A DNA stretch of 10,000 bases from Rheinheimera sp. (GCF_020217005.1 NZ_JAIWOI010000130.1:1-10000); one strand, 5' to 3'; counted from the first letter of the stretch, positions 1 through 6,640 are shown. Translations and numbers: made by a program. The notes: generated from the sequence alone by a model not told the origin.

Positions 1-538
1 CACTATACAAAGCACTGATTTGCTCACCATAGTAGTAATCGCTAATCAGCCCTACTTTATGTTTAGCTGCGACCATTTCAGCAACAGAATCAAAGTTATA
101 TTTGAGTGCATCCTCTTTACGAACAAAAAGTTGAAACTGTTCTGCTCTGTATGGCTCAGAAAATAAGGCAAATTCTTCACGGGCTGGTGTTTTGGACGCA
201 CCAAGCAGCAGATCCAACTGCCCTTGTCTGAACTGACCTAATAAGTCCTGCCAGGTTCCATGTTGCATGACTAAAGTGCAGTTCATACGTCCGGCGACGG
301 CTTGTACTATTTCGATATCCAGTCCACTTGCTTGTTGTTCCAGTCCAACGTATTGGTAGGGTTCCCAGGATTCAAAACCCAGCTTAAGCTGGCAAGGTGC
401 AGCTTTAGGTTCAGCGGGCGTTTCTGCCACTTTGGCGGCAGTATCGGCAGTAACGGAGGGAGATGGGGTATCAGCAGGTTTACAGCCAAACAACAGCAGA
501 GATACGACAGTGCTGCATAGAAGGTAGCGAACGTTCAT
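1..538 (-). CDS. SBP_bac_3-type solute-binding lipoprotein, C-terminus outside the window
   Basis: Only the first 179 residues are present; the reading frame is still open at base 1. The N-terminus is a lipoprotein signal: a short basic start, a hydrophobic stretch (residues 5-18) and a lipobox ending LFGC with the acylated Cys at 19. An Ala/Pro-rich linker (about 20-48) follows, then the fold of bacterial extracellular solute-binding protein family 3 from about residue 49. Family features visible are LGFESWEPYQYVG, GLDIEIVQAVAG, the GQLDLLLG strand (106-113) and TPAREEFALFSEPY (117-130), whose Arg120 corresponds to the arginine that holds the carboxylate of amino-acid ligands in this family. 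Start at 538 is supported by AAGAGG six bases upstream. No permease or ATPase gene is visible on this side, so whether it serves an ABC importer or acts as a sensor cannot be told. Ligand unknown; a polar amino acid is the default guess. Confidence 0.85.
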   Translation of the reverse strand, partial: MNVRYLLCSTVVSLLLFGCKPADTPSPSVTADTAAKVAETPAEPKAAPCQLKLGFESWEPYQYVGLEQQASGLDIEIVQAVAGRMNCTLVMQHGTWQDLLGQFRQGQLDLLLGASKTPAREEFALFSEPYRAEQFQLFVRKEDALKYNFDSVAEMVAAKHKVGLISDYYYGEQISALYS

Positions 539-690
539 AAGCGGCCTCTTTATTTTTAGTGTCTATCCGCTTTGATCTTAGTGCATACCTCCAATTTTTC
601 CTCTTACATCAGATACTTTTTGTAACCAATTCACACTGGACTGCCGGGCACTGGCTTGTAACGCCCCGCCCATCTGCAATGTTTTTGTGT

Positions 691-740
691 GTATTACACC
701 GCGGTATCTTTAGGCGGGCGGGTACGAGACCCGCCCCTAC
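691..740. repeat. GC-rich REP-like palindrome downstream of dbpA
   Basis: Within the 212-bp spacer between dbpA and the lipoprotein gene is a hairpin with a perfect 8-bp stem, GGGCGGGT (716-723) and ACCCGCCC (729-736), loop ACGAG, with the flanking TAG/CTA able to extend it past a two-base bulge. A second small palindrome, ACCGCGGT, sits at 698-705. A run of seven T on the plus strand (742-748) follows the hairpin, which is the wrong side to terminate dbpA, so it resembles a dispersed REP-type palindrome more than a dedicated terminator. The GGGGCGGGT...ACCCGCCC form is, from memory, common among intergenic repeats; copy number cannot be judged here. The rest of the spacer (541-690) shows nothing clear. 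Confidence 0.5.
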
Positions 741-750
741 GTTTTTTTGT

Positions 751-2127
751 TCAGACAAAACGGCAGCGGAACTGTCGGCCTTTGATTTTGCCTTCGCTCA
801 ATCGTTTTAAGGCTGTAGTGGCCACATCTGTGCGTACAGCGACAAAACTCACCATAGGCAGAACATTAATTTTGCCAATTTGTTCGAAGGATAAACCGAG
901 TTCCCCTGTTAAAGCGCCCACTATATCGCCAGGTCGTACTTTGTCCTTTTTGCCACCATCTATCATCACTGTGCGCATTGGCGCGCGCGCTGGTTTGGCC
1001 TCTTTTACAGGGTAAGCTGTGAGTTCTGTCCACTGTGCTGTTAAACCGAGCTGGTCCTCCAACACAGCCAGACGACCCATTTGTGACGGAGTCACCAGCG
1101 TTAAAGCCAAACCTTCGCTGCCAGCCCGGCCAGTACGGCCTACTCTGTGCACATGCACTTCCGGATCATTGGCTAAATCGTAGTTAATCACCAGAGGCAG
1201 AGCACTGATATCCAAACCACGGGCTGCAACATCTGTCGCGACCATAATCAGACAACTTTGGTTGGTAAACTGCATCAGTACCCGTTCGCGGTCGCGCTGC
1301 TCCAGGTCGCCATGCAAAGACATGACGCTGTAACCTGCATCGGACAGCTCATCACAAATATCCTGAGTGTCTTTGCGCATATTGGAGAATATCAGCGCGG
1401 GCTGAGCGCCATGCCAGGATAAAAGTTGCTTTAAGGCTGTAATTTTTTCATCAGCTTCAACTTCAATAAATTTCTGCTCTATCTCGGTTTGCTCAGCATC
1501 ATCGACAAAAACCTGTACAGCATCCGCTTTTAAATGACGTTTTAATTCATTCACTTTGTCTGGGTAAGTCGCTGAAAATAATAAAGTCTGGCGATCATCT
1601 GGTAAGGCGTTCAAAATCACGGCCAGATCATCAGCAAAACCCATATCCAGCATACGATCCGCTTCATCCAGCACTAAAGTTTCAACATCAGACAGGTTCA
1701 GCAGGTTGCGGTCTATCATCTCCAGAATACGGCCCGGAGTACCAACAATAATATGAGCACCGTGTTCAAGTGAGCCAATTTGCGGGCCAATAGATACTCC
1801 GCCACAAAGCGTCAACACTTTAATATTGTGCTGACTGCGCGCCAAGCGACGGATTTCCTGTGCTACCTGTTCCGCCAGCTCACGGGTAGGACAAAGTACT
1901 AAGGACTGAATACGAAAACGTTTTACTGCCAGTTTATGTAATAAAGTCAGGGCAAAGGCCACAGTCTTGCCACTACCGGTGCGGGCTTTGGCCAGAATAT
2001 CTTTTCCCTCCAATAAAGCAGGCAATGCCTGTTGTTGAATAGGAGTCATCTGACTGTAGCCAAGGCTTTCAAGGCTTTGTAATAAGTGCTCTGCAAAAGG
2101 CAGACTGGTAAAAGTGGCATTGCTCAA
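751..2127 (-). CDS. dbpA: ATP-dependent rRNA helicase DbpA (DEAD-box)
   Basis: DEAD-box RNA helicase of 458 residues, almost the length of E. coli DbpA. It acts in the cytoplasm in large-subunit assembly, where the family is recruited by hairpin 92 of 23S rRNA. Motifs in order: Q-motif region with MTPIQQQALP (27-36), Walker A ARTGSGKT (48-55), PTRELA (80-85), TPGR (130-133), DEAD (154-157), SAT (185-187), the helicase-C segment ALIFSNM (244-250), ATDVAARGLDI (297-307) and HRVGRTGRAG (327-336). Residues from about 385 to the end (KVRPGDIVGALTGE..., ending FRCRFV) are the DbpA-type RNA-binding domain, which separates it from RhlE, SrmB and other paralogues. The only start that keeps the Q-motif region is TTG at 2127, preceded by AGAGAG at nine bases; the next in-frame Met (27) would remove conserved sequence. 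All catalytic motifs look intact. Confidence 0.96.
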   Translation of the reverse strand: MSNATFTSLPFAEHLLQSLESLGYSQMTPIQQQALPALLEGKDILAKARTGSGKTVAFALTLLHKLAVKRFRIQSLVLCPTRELAEQVAQEIRRLARSQHNIKVLTLCGGVSIGPQIGSLEHGAHIIVGTPGRILEMIDRNLLNLSDVETLVLDEADRMLDMGFADDLAVILNALPDDRQTLLFSATYPDKVNELKRHLKADAVQVFVDDAEQTEIEQKFIEVEADEKITALKQLLSWHGAQPALIFSNMRKDTQDICDELSDAGYSVMSLHGDLEQRDRERVLMQFTNQSCLIMVATDVAARGLDISALPLVINYDLANDPEVHVHRVGRTGRAGSEGLALTLVTPSQMGRLAVLEDQLGLTAQWTELTAYPVKEAKPARAPMRTVMIDGGKKDKVRPGDIVGALTGELGLSFEQIGKINVLPMVSFVAVRTDVATTALKRLSEGKIKGRQFRCRFV

Positions 2128-2165
2128 AAATGGGTACTCTCTATTTATACAGAAGTTGGCACAGC

Positions 2166-2198
2166 AAAAAGGGCGCGCACTATAACAGAAGCGCCCTT
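2166..2198 (-). terminator. Hairpin with T-run, probable terminator overlapping the dbpA promoter
   Basis: Read on the minus strand, a perfect 8-bp stem AAGGGCGC (2191-2198) / GCGCCCTT (2169-2176) encloses a 14-base loop and runs into five T (2170-2166), the form of a Rho-independent terminator for the thioesterase transcript. The loop also contains TTATAGT (TATAGT at 2179-2184), which would make a reasonable -10 box about 50 bases before the dbpA start, although no good -35 is seen at the right distance. Both roles are possible at once: end of one unit and start of the next. Confidence 0.55.
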
Positions 2199-2225
2199 AC
2201 CGGGCGAGTATAAATTTTAAGCAAC

Positions 2226-2345
2226 TTACCCTTCGTACTTGAAGCCGCAGTTTTGTGGACTGCACTACTCTCCCAAGTCACATAGGACAGCTCCTGGGGA
2301 CTCCCACACTTGTCGTCGCACTGCAACATCAATTACTTTGGGTAA
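2226..2345. repeat. 120-bp palindromic intergenic repeat (MITE/ERIC-like)
   Basis: A 120-bp block with terminal inverted repeats: the left 25 bases (2226-2250, starting TTACCC) match the reverse complement of the right 25 bases (2321-2345, ending GGGTAA) at 18 positions, including six at the outer end and GCAG at the inner end. The centre can fold too: AGGA-CAGC-TCCT flanked by CCCA/TGGG, around 2261-2300. There is no room for a protein. It lies between the thioesterase stop and the dbpA promoter region, where a transcribed copy would form a long imperfect hairpin. From memory, similar TTACCC...GGGTAA elements are widespread between genes in gammaproteobacteria; I cannot verify copies from one window. 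Confidence 0.65.
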
Positions 2346-2358
2346 GTGCACTTGCTGT

Positions 2359-3162
2359 TCAGGCAAAGACTGTGACGGTCTGACGACTAATAGCTGCTAA
2401 CTGGCCGTCAGGTTGCCATAATTTGGCTTCAATATGATGATAACCATCAGCTGCATGCTCAATATTCGCCAGATAACTCCACCAGTCCGTCGTCAGAGCT
2501 TTTGTTTCGCTGCTCTGATGCGGCTGAATAAACTCTATGGTCCAGGTTAACGAACTGGCTGGAGCAGGCTGGTTCAGTAAAGTTAAACTGACCGGAGGCC
2601 AGGCATCGACCAGAGCCAACAACTCCAGCACACCTGCAGCTGCAGTTTGGCCTTCTGCAAAGCGTATTACACCACCTAATTCTGTGCCCGTACCGCCTGA
2701 AAATGGCATCACACCTGCTTTAATTTGATAGTCAAAATGGCGGGTAAATTCAGGCACAGGTCCTTGTTTTGGCATGACCAGAGCCCGGGCGGTAAAAGCT
2801 GGAGCTGTTGCACTTGCCACTTGATAACCAGAGCTACGCTCAGCGCCAAAACTGGCCAATAACACCAGAGCCACCTGATCCTGTTGCGTAATTTCCACTA
2901 TCGCCTGGATCACAGACTTGCCTTGTCGCAAAATACGTCTGGAGACTACAGCTGCACCTGCATTTAAAGGTGCGACAAAAGACACAGATACAGAGCGCAG
3001 GGGGATATCCTGCGGCAATGCAGTCAGTAAATGCGCCAAGGCCAAAGCGGACGCCATACCACCAAAGACAGCACGACCCTGCCCCCACTGCTCTGGCACT
3101 TCAATCTGCAGTACGTCAGGCTGACCTGATTTAAACTGCTGCATCACATCTGCAAATAACAT
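2359..3162 (-). CDS. TesB-like acyl-CoA thioesterase (double hotdog)
   Basis: A 267-residue protein of the thioesterase family with two hotdog folds, as in TesB-like acyl-CoA thioesterases; it probably hydrolyses acyl-CoA to free fatty acid and CoA in the cytosol. The N-terminal hotdog carries FGGMASALALAHLL (33-46), the usual helix with its Gly-Gly entry. The C-terminal hotdog carries LALVDAWPP (182-190), whose Asp186 is a likely catalytic-site acid, and the typical ending AKLWQPDGQLAAISRQTV (247-264). AAGGA lies seven bases before the ATG. The gene begins 41 bp after the desaturase stop, on the same strand and with no terminator between, so it is likely the third gene of the desaturase operon. 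Chain-length preference cannot be read from sequence. It is distinct from the classic E. coli tesB (about 286 residues), so I give no symbol. Confidence 0.82.
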   Translation of the reverse strand: MLFADVMQQFKSGQPDVLQIEVPEQWGQGRAVFGGMASALALAHLLTALPQDIPLRSVSVSFVAPLNAGAAVVSRRILRQGKSVIQAIVEITQQDQVALVLLASFGAERSSGYQVASATAPAFTARALVMPKQGPVPEFTRHFDYQIKAGVMPFSGGTGTELGGVIRFAEGQTAAAGVLELLALVDAWPPVSLTLLNQPAPASSLTWTIEFIQPHQSSETKALTTDWWSYLANIEHAADGYHHIEAKLWQPDGQLAAISRQTVTVFA

Positions 3163-3203
3163 CTTTCTATCCTTCTCTCATACTGCTGTGCCAGGGACAT
3201 GCG

Positions 3204-4283
3204 TTAAGCCGGGGTGGCTTTACCGCCAGGGAACGAATATCTGATAATACGAGCCACGACAGTAGCGTACTGCTTTAAGAAACTGCCGCTGTTATAAGCA
3301 ATGCCGTATTTTTTCGCAATAGCCTGTACTTGAGGTGCGACGGTCAAATAATGTAAAGCAGGCATATCCGGATAGAGGTGATGCTCAATCTGGCAGCTCA
3401 AGTGCCCGGTTAAAATATGAAACCACCGAGGTCCGGTAAAATTAGAAGAGCCCAGAATTTGGCGATAGTACCAATGGCCCCGGCTTTCGCCTTCACATTG
3501 CTCTTGAGTAAAAGTGTGCACATCCTTTGTGAAATGACCGCAAAAAATCACAGTGGAGGTCCATAAATTACGAATTAGGTTCGCCAGCAGATTTCCAGCC
3601 AAAACCCATAACCACATGGGACCAGCTATCAAAGGGAAAAAAACATAATCTTTAAACAACTGCCGCGCACCTTTACCAAAAAAGGCTTTTTTTAACTCCT
3701 TGTGACTGACGCTGTTGACCCGATCCGGTTTCTTTTTGCCAAAAAACACCCGCTCTCCGGCCAGTTCATGGTAAGACACGCCCCATTGAAATAAAGTACT
3801 TAATACCAGATAAGTGACAAACTGCCACACGTTACGCAGCCTCCAGCGGAAGTCATTACTCAGACGCAACAGACCGTAACCAAAATCACGGTCTTTACCG
3901 ATAATATTGGTATAAGTGTGATGTTCAAAGTTATGGGTTCTTTTCCATGAACCAGCATCACAGGCGATATCCCATTCAAAACGCTGTGAATGCAGCACAG
4001 GGTCATTCATCCAGTCGTACTGACCATGCAAGACGTTATGGCCTATTTCCATATTGTCGAGTATTTTTGCCAGCGCTAACAACATTACACCTAAGCCCCA
4101 TAACCAGGGAGTAATAAAGCCAAGCACCATAAGAATGCGACCCGAAATAGCACATAACCGCTGTGTCAGTAACAGACGCCGAATATAGTTTGCTTCTTTG
4201 TCACCAAGTTCAGACATTACTCCGGCTTTGACTGCATCCAACTCAGCGGCCAGGGCTGCCAACTGTTGTTCATTTAATTTCAT
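3204..4283 (-). CDS. Membrane fatty-acid desaturase (DesB-like)
   Basis: Integral-membrane diiron fatty-acid desaturase of 359 residues, which introduces a cis double bond into an acyl chain using O2 and two electrons. The three histidine boxes are complete: HNVLH (82-86), HNFEHH (117-122) and QIEHH (298-302), with a further His in FCGHFTKDVH (about 250). Hydrophobic segments lie near 46-74, 154-169 and 214-247. The start is ATG at 4283: AGGA at 4290-4293 is six bases away, whereas the in-frame GTG at 4286 would be only three bases away. That AGGA overlaps the TAG stop of the preceding reductase, so the two are translationally coupled. The pairing with a ferredoxin reductase matches the DesC-DesB pair of Pseudomonas aeruginosa, which acts on saturated acyl-CoA. 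Whether this enzyme prefers acyl-CoA or phospholipid, and its regiospecificity, is inferred only. Confidence 0.93.
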   Translation of the reverse strand: MKLNEQQLAALAAELDAVKAGVMSELGDKEANYIRRLLLTQRLCAISGRILMVLGFITPWLWGLGVMLLALAKILDNMEIGHNVLHGQYDWMNDPVLHSQRFEWDIACDAGSWKRTHNFEHHTYTNIIGKDRDFGYGLLRLSNDFRWRLRNVWQFVTYLVLSTLFQWGVSYHELAGERVFFGKKKPDRVNSVSHKELKKAFFGKGARQLFKDYVFFPLIAGPMWLWVLAGNLLANLIRNLWTSTVIFCGHFTKDVHTFTQEQCEGESRGHWYYRQILGSSNFTGPRWFHILTGHLSCQIEHHLYPDMPALHYLTVAPQVQAIAKKYGIAYNSGSFLKQYATVVARIIRYSFPGGKATPA

Positions 4284-4291
4284 CACTAGTC

Positions 4292-5410
4292 CTATAACTC
4301 AATCTGCAGGTTGCTATGCGCCGCGCTGATACATAACTGAATTTGCTCCGGGCCATCACCTGACACTTGTCCAGTGCGTAAATTTACAACCTGACCAGAT
4401 TTCTTCTGACAGACACACTGAAAACAAACTCCGATGCGACAGCCAAAACGAGGATTTAGCCCCTGCTCTTCAGCGACCTGTAACAATGGCACTCCAGCTG
4501 CGGCTGCTATTAATATTTCTTTGCCTTTTTGCAGGATCAAAGCTTGTTTCATCTCCCCTACTACTGCCGGCAAAGCAAATCCAAACTGTTCAGAATGAAT
4601 TGCGCCCGCAGGAACCCCCTGCTGTATTAACTGCTCTTTACAGTGCTGGCTCATAGCAGCAGGCCCACATAAATAGTAGTGAGCTTGGCGCAGAGAAAAA
4701 TCGGCTTTAGTCGCCAAGTCCCGTATTAAATTCAGGCGGCCTGAAATATCAGTTTCAATCAATCGAAGTTCAAACAAAGGTTGTTTTGCGGCCAGTAGTT
4801 TCAGCTCAGCTAAAAATGCCGCCTGAGCAGCGTTTTTCACGCTGTAAAACAAAACAATAGGAGAAGTCCAGCAGCGCATACTGCTCAGCATGGACCAAAG
4901 CGGCGTAATGCCGGATCCCGCAGCGACCATCACTGTAGTTTTTAGATCTTTACTATCGACGTTAGGAGCAAGCACAAAATTTCCCATAGCGTCACTGATA
5001 CTCAGCTCTGTCAATGAGGTTATGCGGCTTGCTAAGGCTTTAGTAAACTCACCTTGTGGCTGAATACGACAGCTGATGCGGATTTGCTTTTGCTGTGTAA
5101 ACAAAGCTGCAGAGGAACTGATGCTAAAACTCCGGCTGATATAACGGCCTTGATGCAGCAGGGTGACCAAAATATGCTGGCCGGGAGTAAAACCAGGCCA
5201 GGAGGCCGCAGGTTTTAGCCAGATACTCAGCATCTGCTCAGTTTCCCAGCAAATATCAATCACAGAAGCACTGTGGTAGTCAGGGTGCCATTGAGGTTTG
5301 TTCCAGTGCAGCAGAGGCTTGAGGTAATAACCTAGTTTAGGCTGGTTTGCCAGCATTAAGCTAAACTGGCGATAAAGGCGTTGGCGCCATAAAGACATAC
5401 TTGTGTTCAC
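4292..5410 (-). CDS. Ferredoxin-NAD(P)H reductase with C-terminal 2Fe-2S domain (DesC-like)
   Basis: Electron-transfer partner of the desaturase, 372 residues from the chosen start. Domains in order: an FNR-like FAD-binding barrel with GQH (77-79) and RSFS (93-96, the flavin-binding R-x-x-S motif), a nucleotide-binding domain with VAAGSGITPLWSML and CGPAAM (248-253), then a plant-type [2Fe-2S] ferredoxin domain with cluster ligands C324, C329, C332 and C360 (CX4CX2CX27C). Electrons would flow NAD(P)H to FAD to 2Fe-2S to the diiron site of the desaturase, whose gene starts eight bases after this stop. The frame is open upstream to an ATG at 5509, but that adds 33 residues of hydrophobic, AT-rich, non-family sequence. 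GTG at 5410 has GGAAGGA ending five bases before it; ATG at 5398 is the alternative, four codons in. Confidence 0.9.
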   Translation of the reverse strand: MNTSMSLWRQRLYRQFSLMLANQPKLGYYLKPLLHWNKPQWHPDYHSASVIDICWETEQMLSIWLKPAASWPGFTPGQHILVTLLHQGRYISRSFSISSSAALFTQQKQIRISCRIQPQGEFTKALASRITSLTELSISDAMGNFVLAPNVDSKDLKTTVMVAAGSGITPLWSMLSSMRCWTSPIVLFYSVKNAAQAAFLAELKLLAAKQPLFELRLIETDISGRLNLIRDLATKADFSLRQAHYYLCGPAAMSQHCKEQLIQQGVPAGAIHSEQFGFALPAVVGEMKQALILQKGKEILIAAAAGVPLLQVAEEQGLNPRFGCRIGVCFQCVCQKKSGQVVNLRTGQVSGDGPEQIQLCISAAHSNLQIEL

Positions 5411-5422
5411 ACTGGTCCTTCC
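5408..5422 (-). promoter_or_regulatory. Ribosome binding site and GTG start of the reductase
   Basis: Minus strand reads GGAAGGA (5416-5422), five bases, then GTG (5410-5408). This decides the start: the ATG at 5398 would lie 17 bases from the site, and the ATG at 5509 lies inside what looks like the untranslated leader. Confidence 0.65.
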
Positions 5423-5513
5423 ACTTAATCTCAGCGCACAGTTGTACACCAAAACCAAATAAAACTCCACTTCAACAAAATAAAAAAACCAGAAAATATC
5501 ATCAAGCACTTGA

Positions 5514-5543
5514 ATTTAATAAAATTAAATGAAATTTAATTTT
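5514..5543. repeat. AT-rich overlapping inverted repeats upstream of the desaturase operon
   Basis: A perfect inverted repeat with 10-bp arms, AAAATTAAAT (5521-5530) and ATTTAATTTT (5534-5543), separated by GAA. A third half-site, ATTTAAT at 5514-5520, pairs equally with ATTAAAT (5524-5530) over a three-base spacer. The result is three alternating half-sites in 30 bp, consistent with a binding site for a dimeric regulator, although chance is more likely in such AT-rich DNA. Confidence 0.5.
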
Positions 5544-5546
5544 CAA
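5518..5546 (-). promoter_or_regulatory. Candidate promoter of the desaturase operon
   Basis: On the minus strand TTGAAA (5546-5541) is followed after 17 bases by TTTATT (5523-5518), five and four matches to the sigma-70 boxes. This would give a leader of about 100 bases before the GTG. The AT-rich inverted repeat fills its spacer. A rival is TTCACT (5567-5562) with GAAAAT 17 bases on, in which the DesT/FabR-like box would cover the -35. Weak evidence either way. Confidence 0.35.
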
Positions 5547-5561
5547 AAAAATGCATGAGTG

Positions 5562-5579
5562 AGTGAACATATGTTAGCT
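5562..5579. promoter_or_regulatory. DesT/FabR-like operator
   Basis: The 18-bp sequence AGTGAACATATGTTAGCT is an imperfect palindrome (AGTGAAC / GTTAGCT around ATAT, itself self-complementary, giving ACATATGT in the core). From memory, the left half equals the half-site of the P. aeruginosa DesT operator (AGTGAAC-N4-GTTGACT) and the right half equals that of the E. coli FabR site at fabB (ending GTTAGCT). Both are TetR-family repressors that sense the unsaturation of acyl chains. Its place upstream of a DesCB-like operon fits that role. No regulator gene is in the window. Confidence 0.55.
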
Positions 5580-5608
5580 GTATAGACATAAAGCAGACAG
5601 CAGCCCCT

Positions 5609-5628
5609 CTGTTTTTCAACAAAAACAG
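5609..5628. terminator. AT-rich hairpin after the VOC gene
   Basis: CTGTTTTT (5609-5616) and AAAAACAG (5621-5628) form a perfect 8-bp stem with a CAAC loop, 33 bases after the VOC stop on the minus strand. There is no T-run after it in that direction, so it would be a weak terminator at best, but it does separate the VOC unit from the desaturase operon. Confidence 0.35.
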
Positions 5629-5661
5629 CCTGTGCAGAGATAAAAAGCAGCAAGGTAAAAT

Positions 5662-6048
5662 TTAAGGCCAGAGTTTTACATCAGGGCTGTGGCCAAAATC
5701 GTCACGCTGCGGCATCACGACACAGAATCTATGGCCAGTTGGCGCTTGCATCACAGTCCAGCGTGGCATCTGCTTTACAACAGTCGCGCCTAATGCGCTC
5801 AAGCGCGCCACTTCAGCCGCAACATTATCGGTTTCAATATCCAAATGAATATGGCTTGAATGTTCAACTTTTTGCAGCAATAGCTTCGGCTCAGATGATG
5901 GGCTATCCAGGTATAAATACCTGTCTGCCCACTCAGGATCGGAAGGCAATTGCTGATAGCCCAGCGCCTGACTCCAAAACTCACCTGCCTGTTGAATATC
6001 ATCCACTTTGCTATCCAAAACAAAAGCAGCCAAACGACTTTTGTGCAT
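5662..6048 (-). CDS. VOC-superfamily (glyoxalase-fold) protein
   Basis: Small cytoplasmic protein of 128 residues with the paired beta-alpha-beta-beta-beta units of the vicinal oxygen chelate fold, closest in character to the Glyoxalase_6 type. First half: LAAFVLDSKVDDIQQAGEFW (7-25), then DRYLYLDSP and KLLLQKV. Second half: HIHLDIETDNVAAEVARL (66-83), SALGATVV, and MQAPTGHRFCVV (100-111). His68 and a late acidic residue would be candidates for metal ligands, but the family includes many binding proteins without known activity, so no reaction is assigned. The start at 6048 has AGGAGG six bases upstream; the frame extends to 6177 but that part overlaps the preceding gene. It starts one base after the lipoprotein stop, so the two are surely co-translated. 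Confidence 0.82.
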   Translation of the reverse strand: MHKSRLAAFVLDSKVDDIQQAGEFWSQALGYQQLPSDPEWADRYLYLDSPSSEPKLLLQKVEHSSHIHLDIETDNVAAEVARLSALGATVVKQMPRWTVMQAPTGHRFCVVMPQRDDFGHSPDVKLWP

Positions 6049-6049
6049 C

Positions 6050-6640
6050 TTATTCCTCCTGGTCTGGCCAGTGACTACCAGCATCACAGTGTTCGACCCA
6101 CAGCACATTGTTACGGGAATCGTTATTAATAAAAACCTGATTGACCGGCGACTTTGGATAGACCAGTCCGTCACCACAATCTGCGCTTTGACCAGGCCCT
6201 ACTACAATTTTACTGCCCACTTTTAAAATACAGCTACTCATCTGGTTTAGCGCACTCCAGCCCGGACATATGGCATTGGCGGCTCTGTATTGCTCTGTCG
6301 GGCCCTGTGGCAAACTAAAGGACCACCAGCGGCCATATAAGGTGTAACTTTTAGCCTGATCCCAAACCCTGTACACCTTGACTGGTGCTGTGGTGACAAA
6401 GACCTGCCCCATACAAAGCTGGCCTTTGTCCGGCTGACCCAAAGCCGATTGCAGCAGCTCAGGATCTGAGCTGGGTGCCAAGCCTGCAGCCGGAGCTTCA
6501 ATAGCGCCGATACAATCTACAGCCATTGCAGTATTAGCAGCTGGTTTCGCCAAAGCGGAACTTGAAGTGGGTAAAGTACTACAGCCGGTCAGCAATACGA
6601 CCGTTAGTAATAACCAAATTTGAGTAGCATAAAAACGCAT
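6050..6640 (-). CDS. Six-cysteine lipoprotein, function unknown
   Basis: Not a family I recognise. From the ATG at 6640 (AAGGAG eight bases upstream) it has 196 residues. Residues 1-20 form a lipoprotein signal ending LLTGC, with Cys20 as lipidation site and Ser at the next position, which favours outer-membrane sorting. A Ser/Ala-rich linker (21-40) leads to a globular part with exactly six cysteines (43, 76, 125, 137, 155, 185), compatible with three disulfides in the periplasm. Aromatic-rich stretches include YTLYGRWWSFSLP (99-111), and VGSKIVVGPGQSADCGDG (141-158) looks like a turn-rich beta region. The longer frame to 6706 adds 22 residues that would spoil the signal peptide. It forms a two-gene unit with the VOC gene, with one base between them; a cytoplasmic VOC protein and an exported lipoprotein are an odd pair, so they may only share expression. 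Confidence 0.78.
   Translation of the reverse strand: MRFYATQIWLLLTVVLLTGCSTLPTSSSALAKPAANTAMAVDCIGAIEAPAAGLAPSSDPELLQSALGQPDKGQLCMGQVFVTTAPVKVYRVWDQAKSYTLYGRWWSFSLPQGPTEQYRAANAICPGWSALNQMSSCILKVGSKIVVGPGQSADCGDGLVYPKSPVNQVFINNDSRNNVLWVEHCDAGSHWPDQEE

Noticed and set aside
302..520. Plus-strand frame of 72 codons
   Set aside because: It lies opposite the solute-binding lipoprotein gene, has no ribosome site and shows no recognisable protein pattern.
689..1015. Plus-strand frame of 108 codons across the repeat and the end of dbpA
   Set aside because: Antisense to the conserved DbpA RNA-binding domain and spans a REP-like palindrome; composition is not protein-like.
6049..6177. N-terminal extension of the VOC gene
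   Set aside because: It overlaps the lipoprotein gene in another frame, whereas the ATG at 6048 has a perfect AGGAGG site and begins the VOC fold.
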